Shown here one piece after another: positions 16,719 to 24,816 of a DNA stretch of 64,000 bases. The stretch is from Pseudomonadota bacterium (GTDB lineage Bacteria > Myxococcota_A > UBA796 > GCA-2862545). Numbering within the stretch: position 1 is the stretch's first letter; every line of letters begins with the position of its first letter. The notes under the pieces are model-generated. The model saw only the letters and a list, made by a program, of their open reading frames with translations, made no database searches and was not told the DNA's origin. The stretch lies in contig JAGSGY010000003.1 in NCBI GenBank assembly GCA_023954855.1, positions 62,001 through 126,000 of the forward strand, read 5' to 3'. The translations under genes were made by a program, and so were the position numbers.

Positions 16719-17882
16719 TCAGTCCATTCTCAGCGGGATGCGCTGGGTCTGGAGGATGTCGTCGGTGAGTTCTCCACGCAGCGTTCGAACGAGCTGGACA
16801 ACCACAGAGGCTCGCCCGGTGGGCGCGTCAATCGGAAGGACAAGTTCAAACGGGACCGAGCGCTCCTCTCCGGCCGCGATGCGGGTGTCTGCGGTCGTCG
16901 CGTACGGCGGACTGGCGTCGAGCTCACGGGCAAAGTCGGAGGCGATCGCGTCGGAGCGCCATAGCTTGTCCGCATCCTTGATCTCCGCTTGAATCAAGAG
17001 GCGAAGTCCGGAGAACGGCGAGCCGGTCGGTATGTGGTGGCCCGCTCCGGTGTTCTGCACACGAACGGCGCCCGTGAGCGCGTCGCCACCGCGTACGGGT
17101 GTCGCCGTAGAGAGCTCGACAAGGAGGGTGAGCCCGCGTCCCTTGCGGTGGTCCGGTCGGTGGTCGGTTCCCATCGAGATGCCCGAGGCCCCTGGGCCTA
17201 GGTGGCAAGCCTGGCAGGTCACCCCGGCTTTGCCCTGGGGCGAGCGCTCCCACTCTCCGAAGGTGTCGTAGAGCGGCTTGTCCGCACCTGCCCACGTCAT
17301 TTGATGGCACGACGCGCAGAACGTCGACTCAGAGAACTGTGTGGACCACTGGGTGGGATGAGGGGCCTTTACGCCGGGTCGGCCGGCAATGACATGTCCG
17401 TCCCGCACATGGCAGCTCGCGCAGGTCACGCCCTCCGTGGCGAGAGTAGGGCTCCAGATCGGGTTGGCTGCGCGAAGGGTGTCCTTGCCGTCGGTCTGGG
17501 TGATTTGGTCGTGCTGCTCGAGAGCGGGGAGGTGGCAGCTGCTGCACTCCGCCGATCCCGATGCATGTGCTGCCTCGCGCCACTCATCAGAGACCGCGGC
17601 CCTGGAGTGCGCCCCCGCCGCCCAACTCTCGTGAGCTTGGGTGTGGCACGCCGCGCAGTTCTGGGCGGAAAGACTGCCCAAACCGTCCGGGATTGCGCCA
17701 ATCTCGAACGGCACCGACTCCGTCCAGAGGTCAATGATATCGGGCGGGACCCTGACCCGCGGCACTTCGGGGCGCGTGGCGTCGGCGGTGTCTTCGACGG
17801 TGCGCTTTCGGCCAAAGGGACCGGCTGCCACGAGCGTGAGCGCGAGCAACGCGAGGCTAGCCTTGCGGAAGATGGTGGGCAT
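16719..17882 (-). CDS. Pentaheme c-type cytochrome
   Basis: Start chosen at ATG 17882, which gives a signal peptide (MPTIFRKASLALLALTLVAA). The frame extends further 5' only into the upstream gene. The 387-residue protein has five CXXCH heme c sites: CAACH, CSSCH, CASCH, CASCH and CQACH, between about residues 75 and 240. A C-terminal ~150-residue beta-rich domain contains NTGAGHHIPTGSPF, a sequence type common in multiheme cytochrome c family proteins of deltaproteobacteria. It should be periplasmic and carry electrons; partners are unknown, and no terminal reductase is nearby. It lies 19 bp after the lytic transglycosylase stop, so it is probably the second gene of that operon. Confidence 0.9.
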   Translation of the reverse strand: MPTIFRKASLALLALTLVAAGPFGRKRTVEDTADATRPEVPRVRVPPDIIDLWTESVPFEIGAIPDGLGSLSAQNCAACHTQAHESWAAGAHSRAAVSDEWREAAHASGSAECSSCHLPALEQHDQITQTDGKDTLRAANPIWSPTLATEGVTCASCHVRDGHVIAGRPGVKAPHPTQWSTQFSESTFCASCHQMTWAGADKPLYDTFGEWERSPQGKAGVTCQACHLGPGASGISMGTDHRPDHRKGRGLTLLVELSTATPVRGGDALTGAVRVQNTGAGHHIPTGSPFSGLRLLIQAEIKDADKLWRSDAIASDFARELDASPPYATTADTRIAAGEERSVPFELVLPIDAPTGRASVVVQLVRTLRGELTDDILQTQRIPLRMD

Positions 17883-17901
17883 GAACGCTCGAGGGTGGGG
17901 G

Positions 17902-20523
17902 CTAGAAGTCGACGACGGTCTTGTCATCGAGGCGAAGCGTGCGGGGAGGGGCCACGACGGCCCCATCGGGGCCGTAGAGGTCGGTGTAGGTCGAGTAGTA
18001 GCCGCTCACGCGACGGACGTAGCGGCGGGTCTCGCGAAACGGGATGTGCTCGACGAAGGCGTCGATCGGCATGTCTGCGCCGGTGCCGCGCATCCATGAC
18101 GAGACGTTGTGGGGACCGCCGTTGTACGCGGCGACCGATAAGGGAAACACGCCATCGAAGCGGTCCTGAAGTAGCCCAAGGTAGGTGATGCCGTACTCCA
18201 CGGCGAGCACCGGGTCCTCGAGGTCGCCCGCGGTAAACCCGTCTTCGTGCCCGATGTCAGCCAACAGATGACCTGTCCGCGGCATGATCTGCATCGCACC
18301 GCGAGCGCCGACTCTGCTCACCGCGATGGAGTTGTAGGTGCTCTCGGCCCGCATCAGGGCCATCACCATCAGCGGATCAACGTCGTGCTCTCGGCCGTGT
18401 TCCCAGACGTGCTGATCGTGGGCGAGGGGATAGCCGAGAGACTTCGCGACCCGCTTCTGTCCGGCATCGCTGACCTGCTCGTCGAGTCCATGAAGGTACC
18501 GAGACGTATGGTGGTGGTCGCGGGTGTAGAGGAAGAGCTGGCGCCACTCATCGTCCTTGAGGGAGATCGCTCGAGCCGCCGCATTTCGTGGATGCGCGCG
18601 ACGACGGCGGGCGTCCTTGTACTCCTCGAAGAAGGCAGAGAACAGCGGGCCTGAATGGTCGTAGAGCCCGACCCGAGCCAGCTCGTAGGCCGTCTCGATG
18701 GCTGGGAACGCCTCGCCATGTTTCTTCACCAAACGGCCGAGCTCCCGGCCTGCCTCATAGCGGCTAAAAAACAGGCTCTCAGCGTAGGACGGCGGAGGCT
18801 CGGTCGGGGACCGAAGCAACAGGGTCGCAGATGGCGCCGGGGCCGGTTCACTCCGCATCGGCCAGCTAACCATGGCAAAGGCCTCTGCCCCGCGGACGAC
18901 GGGGCTCCAAGACGGAGAACCGGGTGTAAAGCGTTGCGTATACGGAGCGGGTGCACCGAGTGGTGGCTGAACCTCGAGAGGGTCTGGCCCCCACCACCGA
19001 CCACTTAGGCGATGCCAGACGGGGGCTTGCACATCGCGTGAGGCCGCCGTCATCGTTCCGTACCAGCTGTGGCGATCCGTGCGGATCAGCTCGTCGCGAT
19101 CGGCTCGGGCCTCGTCGGTCTTTCCCAGCTTGTCGTACGCGGCTGCACGCCAGTACCGTCCGCTGGTCCGCCGATACGCGTCCTTGTCGATCACGGTCGA
19201 AAACCCGCTGACTGCGCTCTCGGCGTCGCCTCCCATCAAGGCGGCGAAGGCCTTGAGGAACCGACCGCGCCGGCCTCGCCAACCTCCCCGTTTTTCGAGG
19301 GCCCCGAACGCTTCTTGCGCTCCTTCGTAGTCGCCGCCGAGCATCATTGTGCGGCCGACGTCCTCCTCCCGACGGGAAAAGCCTCTGGTCCGGGCGTACT
19401 TCTCGCGGCCGAGCTTCGCGTATACGGCGGCCTCTTGCCATCGCCCGGCCCGCCCGAGCACCTTCATCAAGTCGGCGGTGCGCTCACCTGTGGGGTGTTC
19501 GGCGTGCTCGGCTTCCCAGTGTTCGATGAGCAGGTCGTAGTGCCGCGTGCGCTTGGAGAAGACCTCGAGCGCTGTATCCACCCAGGCCTGCTGCCGCGCG
19601 TCACCGTCCGCATCTGCAACGAGCTCGAGGTAAAGGGCCCAGGCTTCTTCGATGCGCCCAGAATCCCGCAGGGACAAGGCGCGCTGCCGGCGCGCATCCA
19701 AGCTGTCCGGAATCTCGGCGCCGTCCACGCCTGAGGCGGAGAGAGCGGCCAGTCTCTCTTCGGCTACCCGGCCGGTCAGCGCTGCGGAGTAGTCTACGGC
19801 CAACTCGCGGAATCGTCGTACGGCCTCCTTGTCGCGGCCCGCGTTGAAAGCGGCCTCAGCACGGAGTAGGGCGATGCTCTCCGAGATGGGTGCTTCGGGG
19901 TGCTCCTCGTCGTAAGCCTCAGCGATGTCTTCGCCCTTCTTGCCTCGCCCAGAGAGGACCGCCGACTTGGCTCGAACGCGTTCGCAGGCGTCGACGTAGT
20001 CACCTGACGGGTACTTCTCGGTGTAGCGCTCGCACTCTCGGAAGGAAACCCATGGCTTGCCACGAGCGAGATCTTGCTCAGCCTCGAAGTAGGCGGCCAT
20101 CTCGGCGAGTGGGCTGGTGACCGCTCGTACCTTGGTGAACGCCTCGGACGCGCGGTTTGGACGGCCGTTATCGCGCTCGATCATGCCGATTGCGAAGTAG
20201 GCGGCGTTGCGGTCTTGCCCCCACTTCTTCTCGGAGACAAGTTGCTCCGCCAGCAAGAGTGCCCGCTCCGTGTCCGCATCCGCGAGGTAGCCGCGAATAT
20301 CGTCGATCGAAGGCGACTCGTCGTGTAGCGGCAGCACGGGGACATGGCGCAGGAACAAGCCCCGCGGGAGTGTCGCCGGCGACGTGGACCGCGCCTCAAC
20401 GCCGTCGTCTGCCACCACCAGAGGCTCTGGAGTCGACGACCCGAGCAGCAGGGCAAGTGCAGTCATGGGCGCGAGCGCTCGCAGAAAGCGGCTCGTGTTC
20501 ACGAGATGGCGCACGGAACTCAT
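17902..20523 (-). CDS. Slt70-like lytic transglycosylase with TPR-like solenoid
   Basis: Start chosen at ATG 20523 (MSSVRHLVNTSRFLRALAPM), followed by a hydrophobic signal segment. The 873-residue periplasmic enzyme has a long N-terminal alpha-solenoid (about 60-620) with TPR-like pairs, as in Slt70. The C-terminal catalytic domain carries the Glu in MALMRAESTYNS (~residue 725), then SRVGARGAMQIMP, a lysozyme-like GLLQ/M block, and AAYNGGPHNVSSWM. It cleaves the MurNAc-GlcNAc bond of peptidoglycan to form 1,6-anhydro ends. It is the first gene of a leftward pair with the cytochrome. The family usually has ~650 residues, so the solenoid is extended here. Confidence 0.93.
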   Translation of the reverse strand: MSSVRHLVNTSRFLRALAPMTALALLLGSSTPEPLVVADDGVEARSTSPATLPRGLFLRHVPVLPLHDESPSIDDIRGYLADADTERALLLAEQLVSEKKWGQDRNAAYFAIGMIERDNGRPNRASEAFTKVRAVTSPLAEMAAYFEAEQDLARGKPWVSFRECERYTEKYPSGDYVDACERVRAKSAVLSGRGKKGEDIAEAYDEEHPEAPISESIALLRAEAAFNAGRDKEAVRRFRELAVDYSAALTGRVAEERLAALSASGVDGAEIPDSLDARRQRALSLRDSGRIEEAWALYLELVADADGDARQQAWVDTALEVFSKRTRHYDLLIEHWEAEHAEHPTGERTADLMKVLGRAGRWQEAAVYAKLGREKYARTRGFSRREEDVGRTMMLGGDYEGAQEAFGALEKRGGWRGRRGRFLKAFAALMGGDAESAVSGFSTVIDKDAYRRTSGRYWRAAAYDKLGKTDEARADRDELIRTDRHSWYGTMTAASRDVQAPVWHRLSGRWWGPDPLEVQPPLGAPAPYTQRFTPGSPSWSPVVRGAEAFAMVSWPMRSEPAPAPSATLLLRSPTEPPPSYAESLFFSRYEAGRELGRLVKKHGEAFPAIETAYELARVGLYDHSGPLFSAFFEEYKDARRRRAHPRNAAARAISLKDDEWRQLFLYTRDHHHTSRYLHGLDEQVSDAGQKRVAKSLGYPLAHDQHVWEHGREHDVDPLMVMALMRAESTYNSIAVSRVGARGAMQIMPRTGHLLADIGHEDGFTAGDLEDPVLAVEYGITYLGLLQDRFDGVFPLSVAAYNGGPHNVSSWMRGTGADMPIDAFVEHIPFRETRRYVRRVSGYYSTYTDLYGPDGAVVAPPRTLRLDDKTVVDF

Positions 20524-20658
20524 AGAACCACCGACGTCGGTTCGGCTATCGAGTTCCGGGTTTTCTTGAATGTCTGGCCAGCGGCGCATACTGCAGCCCT
20601 AGCCCCCTTTCCCGCAGGCAGTGTACCCGCCGGGGAGAGGCTACGCCAGCGGGGAGGC

Positions 20659-22101
20659 TCAGCCTCCAAACCGCCACCCGACGCCCAGCCAGGCTGTCCC
20701 GAGCACGTGACCTTCCCAGACCGAGTCGTCACTGCGCGTGCGCTTGGGCGGAAGGCCGGCCAGTGCGGTGCCGCGGAGTTCAAGCCCCGCCGTGAGTGGG
20801 AGCGTCAGGCGCCCGCCGAAAGCGAGGTGGTGCGGCAGCACATAAGCGCCGACGATCTGCGCCTGGCGCAGGCCTACTCCAAGCAGTGGGGTGGGGCGGA
20901 CCCGCAGGGAGTTGCCCGCATAGCTGGCGCTGTGGCTCGCCCCGAGCGGAAGCAAGACGTCCGCGCCGGCCACGATCCGCAGCGCTTGGATGTCGTAAGC
21001 GAAACCCACGCCGAGTCCTATGCTTCCCGCGTTCACGGTAGCGAAGCTCGCCTCGGATGCGGTGGGATCCTGGAAGTAGAAGTCGGGGCTTCCCAGCCAG
21101 CCACCACCCAGGGCGACGTCGACCGAGGGTCCGGAGGCGGGGACCTCAGAGGTGGAGGTGCTTCGGGCGGACGGAAGGTCTTCGGCCACCGGGGCACCTG
21201 CACCTGCGACGCGCCAAGCCTGCTCACCCCGCACCACGAGAATGCCGCCCCGCTTGGCAATCACCTTGCCGATCGCCGGCGGCGGCGCGCCGGGGGCCGC
21301 AGTGAATCCCTCGACCCAGCCACTCAGGGCGTTCGGCTCCACGGAGAGCGTCACATCGCCCCGCTCGGTCGGGCCGAGATTCAGGGTCCAGCGCTCGAGG
21401 ATGCGGCCGTCGATCTCGGCGTGCACGAGGTGGCGCCCAGGAATCAGCTTGACCGTGCCCGACGCGTCGATCTTGGTCAGACGGCCGTCGACCATCAAGT
21501 CGACCCCTCGAGGAAGCTCGGCCACGAGAAGAGCGGGGAGTGCGGTCCGGATGTGCGCCCGCGTCTCTTCGTAGCGCGCGCGTCCATTGGCGTCGGCGAT
21601 CTCGTAGGGGGTGACGGCCTGGTCCGGTTCGATGGCAACGGCATTGGCCCACGGCGAAGCCACGACGCGCGCGTCGATGGTCTCCCTGAAGTCGGTCGCG
21701 CGATCATCGGTTGCGATGTCTTCCTCAAAGAAGCGATCGACCGCGAAGCCCTGGTAGGCGAGTGCCGCAAACAGGGCGCGTCGGTCCTCTTCATTGCGAA
21801 GAACCGTGACCTTCTCTGCCGGCAGAGCGAGCTGCTGCATGATGACCAGCTCGCCATCCAGGCGCGTCTCATAGGTGCGCGCATCCGTCAGTGACGCGGC
21901 GAGTGCCGAGAGGGCATCCTCGTCGGCTTGGGCCCAGCCGGCCCCTGCAGGCTGAAGGTCGTCCATCGTCAGGGCGAGCCCCGATTCCGCGGCGAGCACT
22001 CGGGCTCTCAGTTCAGCGGTCGGCTCGTCGAGAAAGAGGACATCACCGGCCAGTGCCGGACCACTCATCGCTAGAAGGGCGGCGGCAGTGATCAATCGCA
22101 T
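20659..22101 (-). CDS. PEGA-like, probable outer-membrane beta-barrel protein
   Basis: Start chosen at ATG 22101, which gives the signal peptide MRLITAAALLAMSGPALAG and overlaps the kinase 3' end by 10 bp. The 480-residue protein has an N-terminal region of mixed structure. Around residues 190-235 a PEGA-like beta repeat (RGVDLMVDGRLTKI then GTVKLIPGRHLVHAEIDGR) appears. The C-terminal ~180 residues have alternating polar/hydrophobic Gly-rich strands ending in LGVGWRFGG, typical of an outer-membrane barrel. Coupling to a Ser/Thr kinase suggests an envelope structure controlled by, or sensed with, that kinase (inference). The exact function is unknown. Confidence 0.78.
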   Translation of the reverse strand: MRLITAAALLAMSGPALAGDVLFLDEPTAELRARVLAAESGLALTMDDLQPAGAGWAQADEDALSALAASLTDARTYETRLDGELVIMQQLALPAEKVTVLRNEEDRRALFAALAYQGFAVDRFFEEDIATDDRATDFRETIDARVVASPWANAVAIEPDQAVTPYEIADANGRARYEETRAHIRTALPALLVAELPRGVDLMVDGRLTKIDASGTVKLIPGRHLVHAEIDGRILERWTLNLGPTERGDVTLSVEPNALSGWVEGFTAAPGAPPPAIGKVIAKRGGILVVRGEQAWRVAGAGAPVAEDLPSARSTSTSEVPASGPSVDVALGGGWLGSPDFYFQDPTASEASFATVNAGSIGLGVGFAYDIQALRIVAGADVLLPLGASHSASYAGNSLRVRPTPLLGVGLRQAQIVGAYVLPHHLAFGGRLTLPLTAGLELRGTALAGLPPKRTRSDDSVWEGHVLGTAWLGVGWRFGG

Positions 22102-23699
22102 GTGAGGGCCTCTTCGGAGGGCGTGCAACGCACTTCGCGGACAGAGTTGACAGTGGCTGTGCCCGAAAGGGCTTGGCCGAGGTAGGTCGCGTTCACCGAG
22201 CAACTTCCACCTGTGAAGCGCCGAAGACGGACTGCTTGCGAGCCACTTCCCGTGACGCCGCCACAGTTGACGGTCACGCTTGACGCGTCCGGCACGACAA
22301 ACATCGCGCGGTCGACTTCGGCTCCCCGCGCGGCCGGCTTGGGCTTCGGACGTGGGCGCGGCTTGGGTTGTGGAGCGGGCGCGGGCTCTGCGGGGACCTC
22401 TACGGCCTCCGGGACCGGTGCAACCTCGACGGGAATCGGCTCGACCTCGACGGGTTCTGGCTCGGGCTCGGGCTCGGGCGCAGGCTCCTCGACGACTACG
22501 GGCTCAGAGAGTTCCTCCGCCGCGGGTGTGCGCGACAGAGCCCCCATCGAGATGGCGATGAGCGCCACGAGCGCCAAGGCCCCAACACCCGCCGCGAGGC
22601 CGATCATGAGGGCCAGGCCGGTCGCCGCACGGGGAGGCACGCCCGTGGACCCGGGAGACAGTGTCGGTGGGTGGCCGGCAAAGTCCTGTGGGTCCGGGTG
22701 GACCACGTTGGAACGCCCAGCAGGAAGGGTGCCCTCGGAGAGGATCCCGGAAACGGTCTCGGCTTGATGTCCGAGGATGACGCCGACCTCTTTCACGAAA
22801 CGACGGGCGAAGGGTGTCAGCCTCTCACCGGGATAGGTCCGCGCCGCTTCTGCGAGGGTCTCACCCCATTCCGCTGCGGTCGGGCGATCGGACGCGGTGC
22901 CTGAGAGCGCAGCCCGCAGTCCATCGAGGATGGCGACGTTCTGATCGGCTTGTTCGGGATCGAGCCGTGCTTCGAGTCGAGCGATGGCCTCGTCCACGAA
23001 GGGCGCATGCCGATCGGGTAGAACGGGCGTGCGACCGAGAGGCTCGCCTAGAAGAAGCTCCGCGAGCGTCGCCGCCACCGCGTAGATGTCGCCGGCGGTG
23101 CCGCTATCCTCACCGAGGATACGCTCTGGAGCCATGTACCGCTCAGTGCCCATGCGGTGATGACCCGTCTCGGCTTCGCGCGTCTCCATGTTGACGCTCG
23201 CGACGCCGAAGTCGAGCACCTTGATCTCGCCATCGGTGGTGAGACGGACGTTCGAGGGCTTGATGTCGCGGTGAACCACACCGAGGGTGCCCTCACCGCC
23301 ATCTGGGGCATGGTAGGCGGCGTCGAGTGCCGCGCAGATCGCCGATGCGGCCTCAAGGGCGGCCGGCACCGGGAATCGGGTCTGCTGATGCTCCAGGGCC
23401 TCGATGACATGCTCCAGGTCGGCACCCGGAACGAAGTCCATGATGACCGCCCAGCGCTCCTCGAGCTGAACCAGATCGAGCACGGTGACGATGTGGCGAT
23501 GCGACAGCCTGCCAAGAATGCGTGCCTCATCGCGAAACCGGCGTCCGGCGTCTGCCGTGCCTTCGAGACGCGTGTGCAGGAGCTTGATGGCCACTCGCTT
23601 GCGAAACCCGGCGCCACTGTCCTGTTCAGCGAGAAACACCTCGCCGTACGCGCCGGCACCGATGCGCTCCTGCAGATGGAATCGACGTCCGTGGGCCAC
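22092..23699 (-). CDS. Membrane-anchored Ser/Thr protein kinase (PknB type)
   Basis: GTG start at 23699. The 535-residue protein has a complete kinase domain (about 8-270): glycine loop IGAGAYGEVFLAE, VAIK lysine, catalytic loop HRDIKPSNV, LDFG and MAPERI. After a juxtamembrane linker comes one transmembrane helix (~360-385), a Pro/Glu-rich spacer with PEPEPEPEP repeats (~395-460), and a small periplasmic Cys-containing domain with CGGVTGSGSQAVRLRRF. It therefore probably senses the envelope through its C-terminal domain and phosphorylates cytoplasmic targets. It is the middle gene of a lipoprotein-kinase-PEGA operon; the lipoprotein stop lies 2 bp upstream. Confidence 0.94.
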   Translation of the reverse strand: MAHGRRFHLQERIGAGAYGEVFLAEQDSGAGFRKRVAIKLLHTRLEGTADAGRRFRDEARILGRLSHRHIVTVLDLVQLEERWAVIMDFVPGADLEHVIEALEHQQTRFPVPAALEAASAICAALDAAYHAPDGGEGTLGVVHRDIKPSNVRLTTDGEIKVLDFGVASVNMETREAETGHHRMGTERYMAPERILGEDSGTAGDIYAVAATLAELLLGEPLGRTPVLPDRHAPFVDEAIARLEARLDPEQADQNVAILDGLRAALSGTASDRPTAAEWGETLAEAARTYPGERLTPFARRFVKEVGVILGHQAETVSGILSEGTLPAGRSNVVHPDPQDFAGHPPTLSPGSTGVPPRAATGLALMIGLAAGVGALALVALIAISMGALSRTPAAEELSEPVVVEEPAPEPEPEPEPVEVEPIPVEVAPVPEAVEVPAEPAPAPQPKPRPRPKPKPAARGAEVDRAMFVVPDASSVTVNCGGVTGSGSQAVRLRRFTGGSCSVNATYLGQALSGTATVNSVREVRCTPSEEALTCD

Positions 23700-23701
23700 G
23701 T

Positions 23702-24163
23702 TCAGCGTGTCTCGTCGACGATGTCGTAGGCGATGATCGCCTCCCAGGCGGCGAACTCTGCGCCACCACCCACCGGGCTGTCATAGTCCGAGTGGTTGTT
23801 CTGCTGCAGGCTCACGCGCAAGTGGACCTCGTTCGCGCTGTCGAGGTTCGGGCTGTCACCCGGGGCATGCGTGACCTGGTGGGAGAGAGCCTCGGGTGAG
23901 CCGATGTGTTCGTTCTCGAGCGAGATGTGGTAGTGGCCGACGCCGTCGATGGGCTCTGTACCGGCCAGATCGTGGTCAAAGTCCATCCCGTCAATGTCGA
24001 CCACCACGAGGAAGTCGATCGTTCCGTCCGCTTGCCGGATCAGCGGCTCATCTGCAGGGGGGTAGAGCAGTTCGATCGACGGCTCGATCGCTGAGCCAAG
24101 GTCCACTGCATCCGGGGCAGGGCACGCCGCGAGCAGCGGCAGGGCTACGAAAAGGCTTCGCAT
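23702..24163 (-). CDS. Lipoprotein of unknown function, kinase operon
   Basis: Start chosen at ATG 24163, giving a 153-residue lipoprotein with MRSLFVALPLLAACPAPDAV (lipobox LAAC). The open frame extends much further 5' but that part reads as non-coding and is antisense to the Rieske gene. The mature part is acidic and His-containing, including VGHYHISLEN, EALSHQVTHAPG and LRVSLQQNNHSDY, and resembles a beta-sandwich ligand or metal-binding domain; I cannot name the family. It directly precedes the Ser/Thr kinase gene, so it may be an outer-membrane or periplasmic sensor component for it (inference). Confidence 0.78.
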   Translation of the reverse strand: MRSLFVALPLLAACPAPDAVDLGSAIEPSIELLYPPADEPLIRQADGTIDFLVVVDIDGMDFDHDLAGTEPIDGVGHYHISLENEHIGSPEALSHQVTHAPGDSPNLDSANEVHLRVSLQQNNHSDYDSPVGGGAEFAAWEAIIAYDIVDETR

Positions 24164-24257
24164 GTTTGGGCACTCCAAGACGCACATTCTCACACACGCT
24201 CTAGGCCGTCGCTGGCTTCGGATCGAGGGGAAGGGTAGAAACTTGGCCGGAGACGCA

Positions 24258-24707
24258 ATGACCACGCTTCGAGACCTGCTTCGACTTCTTGTGAAAGGAC
24301 GTCCCGACGGACTCCGACACCGGTGGGTCTGGCGATGGCTCAGGACCGCCGAACCCACAAACGAGGTCGACAGAGCGCCGGTCACGGCCACGTCGGAGGC
24401 AGGGCTCGGCGAGCTACTCTGTCGGCTCGACGATCTCGCGGACGGTGAGGTCATCGAGGTCATGGTGGACGGTCGGCCTCTCGCGGTGTGCCGCGTTGGC
24501 GATGACGTATTCGCGGTGGATGGCACCTGCCCGCATGCGGGGGGCGCTCTCGCGGACGGCCAACTGGAGGGAAGCGTTCTCACTTGCCAGAGCCATGGCT
24601 GGTCCTTCGACGTGGTGACCGGCGATTGCGAGATGGACGACGAAATGTGCGTAGAGCGCATCCCCACCGTCCTCTCGAATGGCGAAGTGCGCTTGATGGA
24701 GCAGTAG
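24258..24707 (+). CDS. Rieske-type [2Fe-2S] protein
   Basis: Start chosen at ATG 24258 (MTTLRDLLRLLVKGRP), after a GGAGA; the frame is open further 5' but antisense to the lipoprotein start. The 149-residue product has the Rieske cluster-binding boxes CPHAGG and CQSHGW (CxH...CxxH) at about residues 90-115. The spacing and short length fit soluble Rieske ferredoxins such as dioxygenase ferredoxin components or NirD. No oxygenase or nitrite reductase gene is nearby, so the partner is unknown. The N-terminal ~40 residues are basic and Trp-containing (RHRWVWRWL) and could be membrane-associated. Confidence 0.9.
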   Translation: MTTLRDLLRLLVKGRPDGLRHRWVWRWLRTAEPTNEVDRAPVTATSEAGLGELLCRLDDLADGEVIEVMVDGRPLAVCRVGDDVFAVDGTCPHAGGALADGQLEGSVLTCQSHGWSFDVVTGDCEMDDEMCVERIPTVLSNGEVRLMEQ

Positions 24708-24816
24708 CCGCGCATTGGTCGTGCGAATCTGGACGCCGTCTGGCGGCGGGTTGGGCCAAAAAGTGTTGGCTGCTCCTGGCTAATTGAGTACCGTCTGAGG
24801 AGCTTGGAGGGAAGTG

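Noticed and set aside
20344-21894. A 516-codon forward frame over the transglycosylase 5' end and PEGA-like gene
   Set aside because: Both leftward genes have signal peptides and family features; the forward frame is low-complexity and lacks them.
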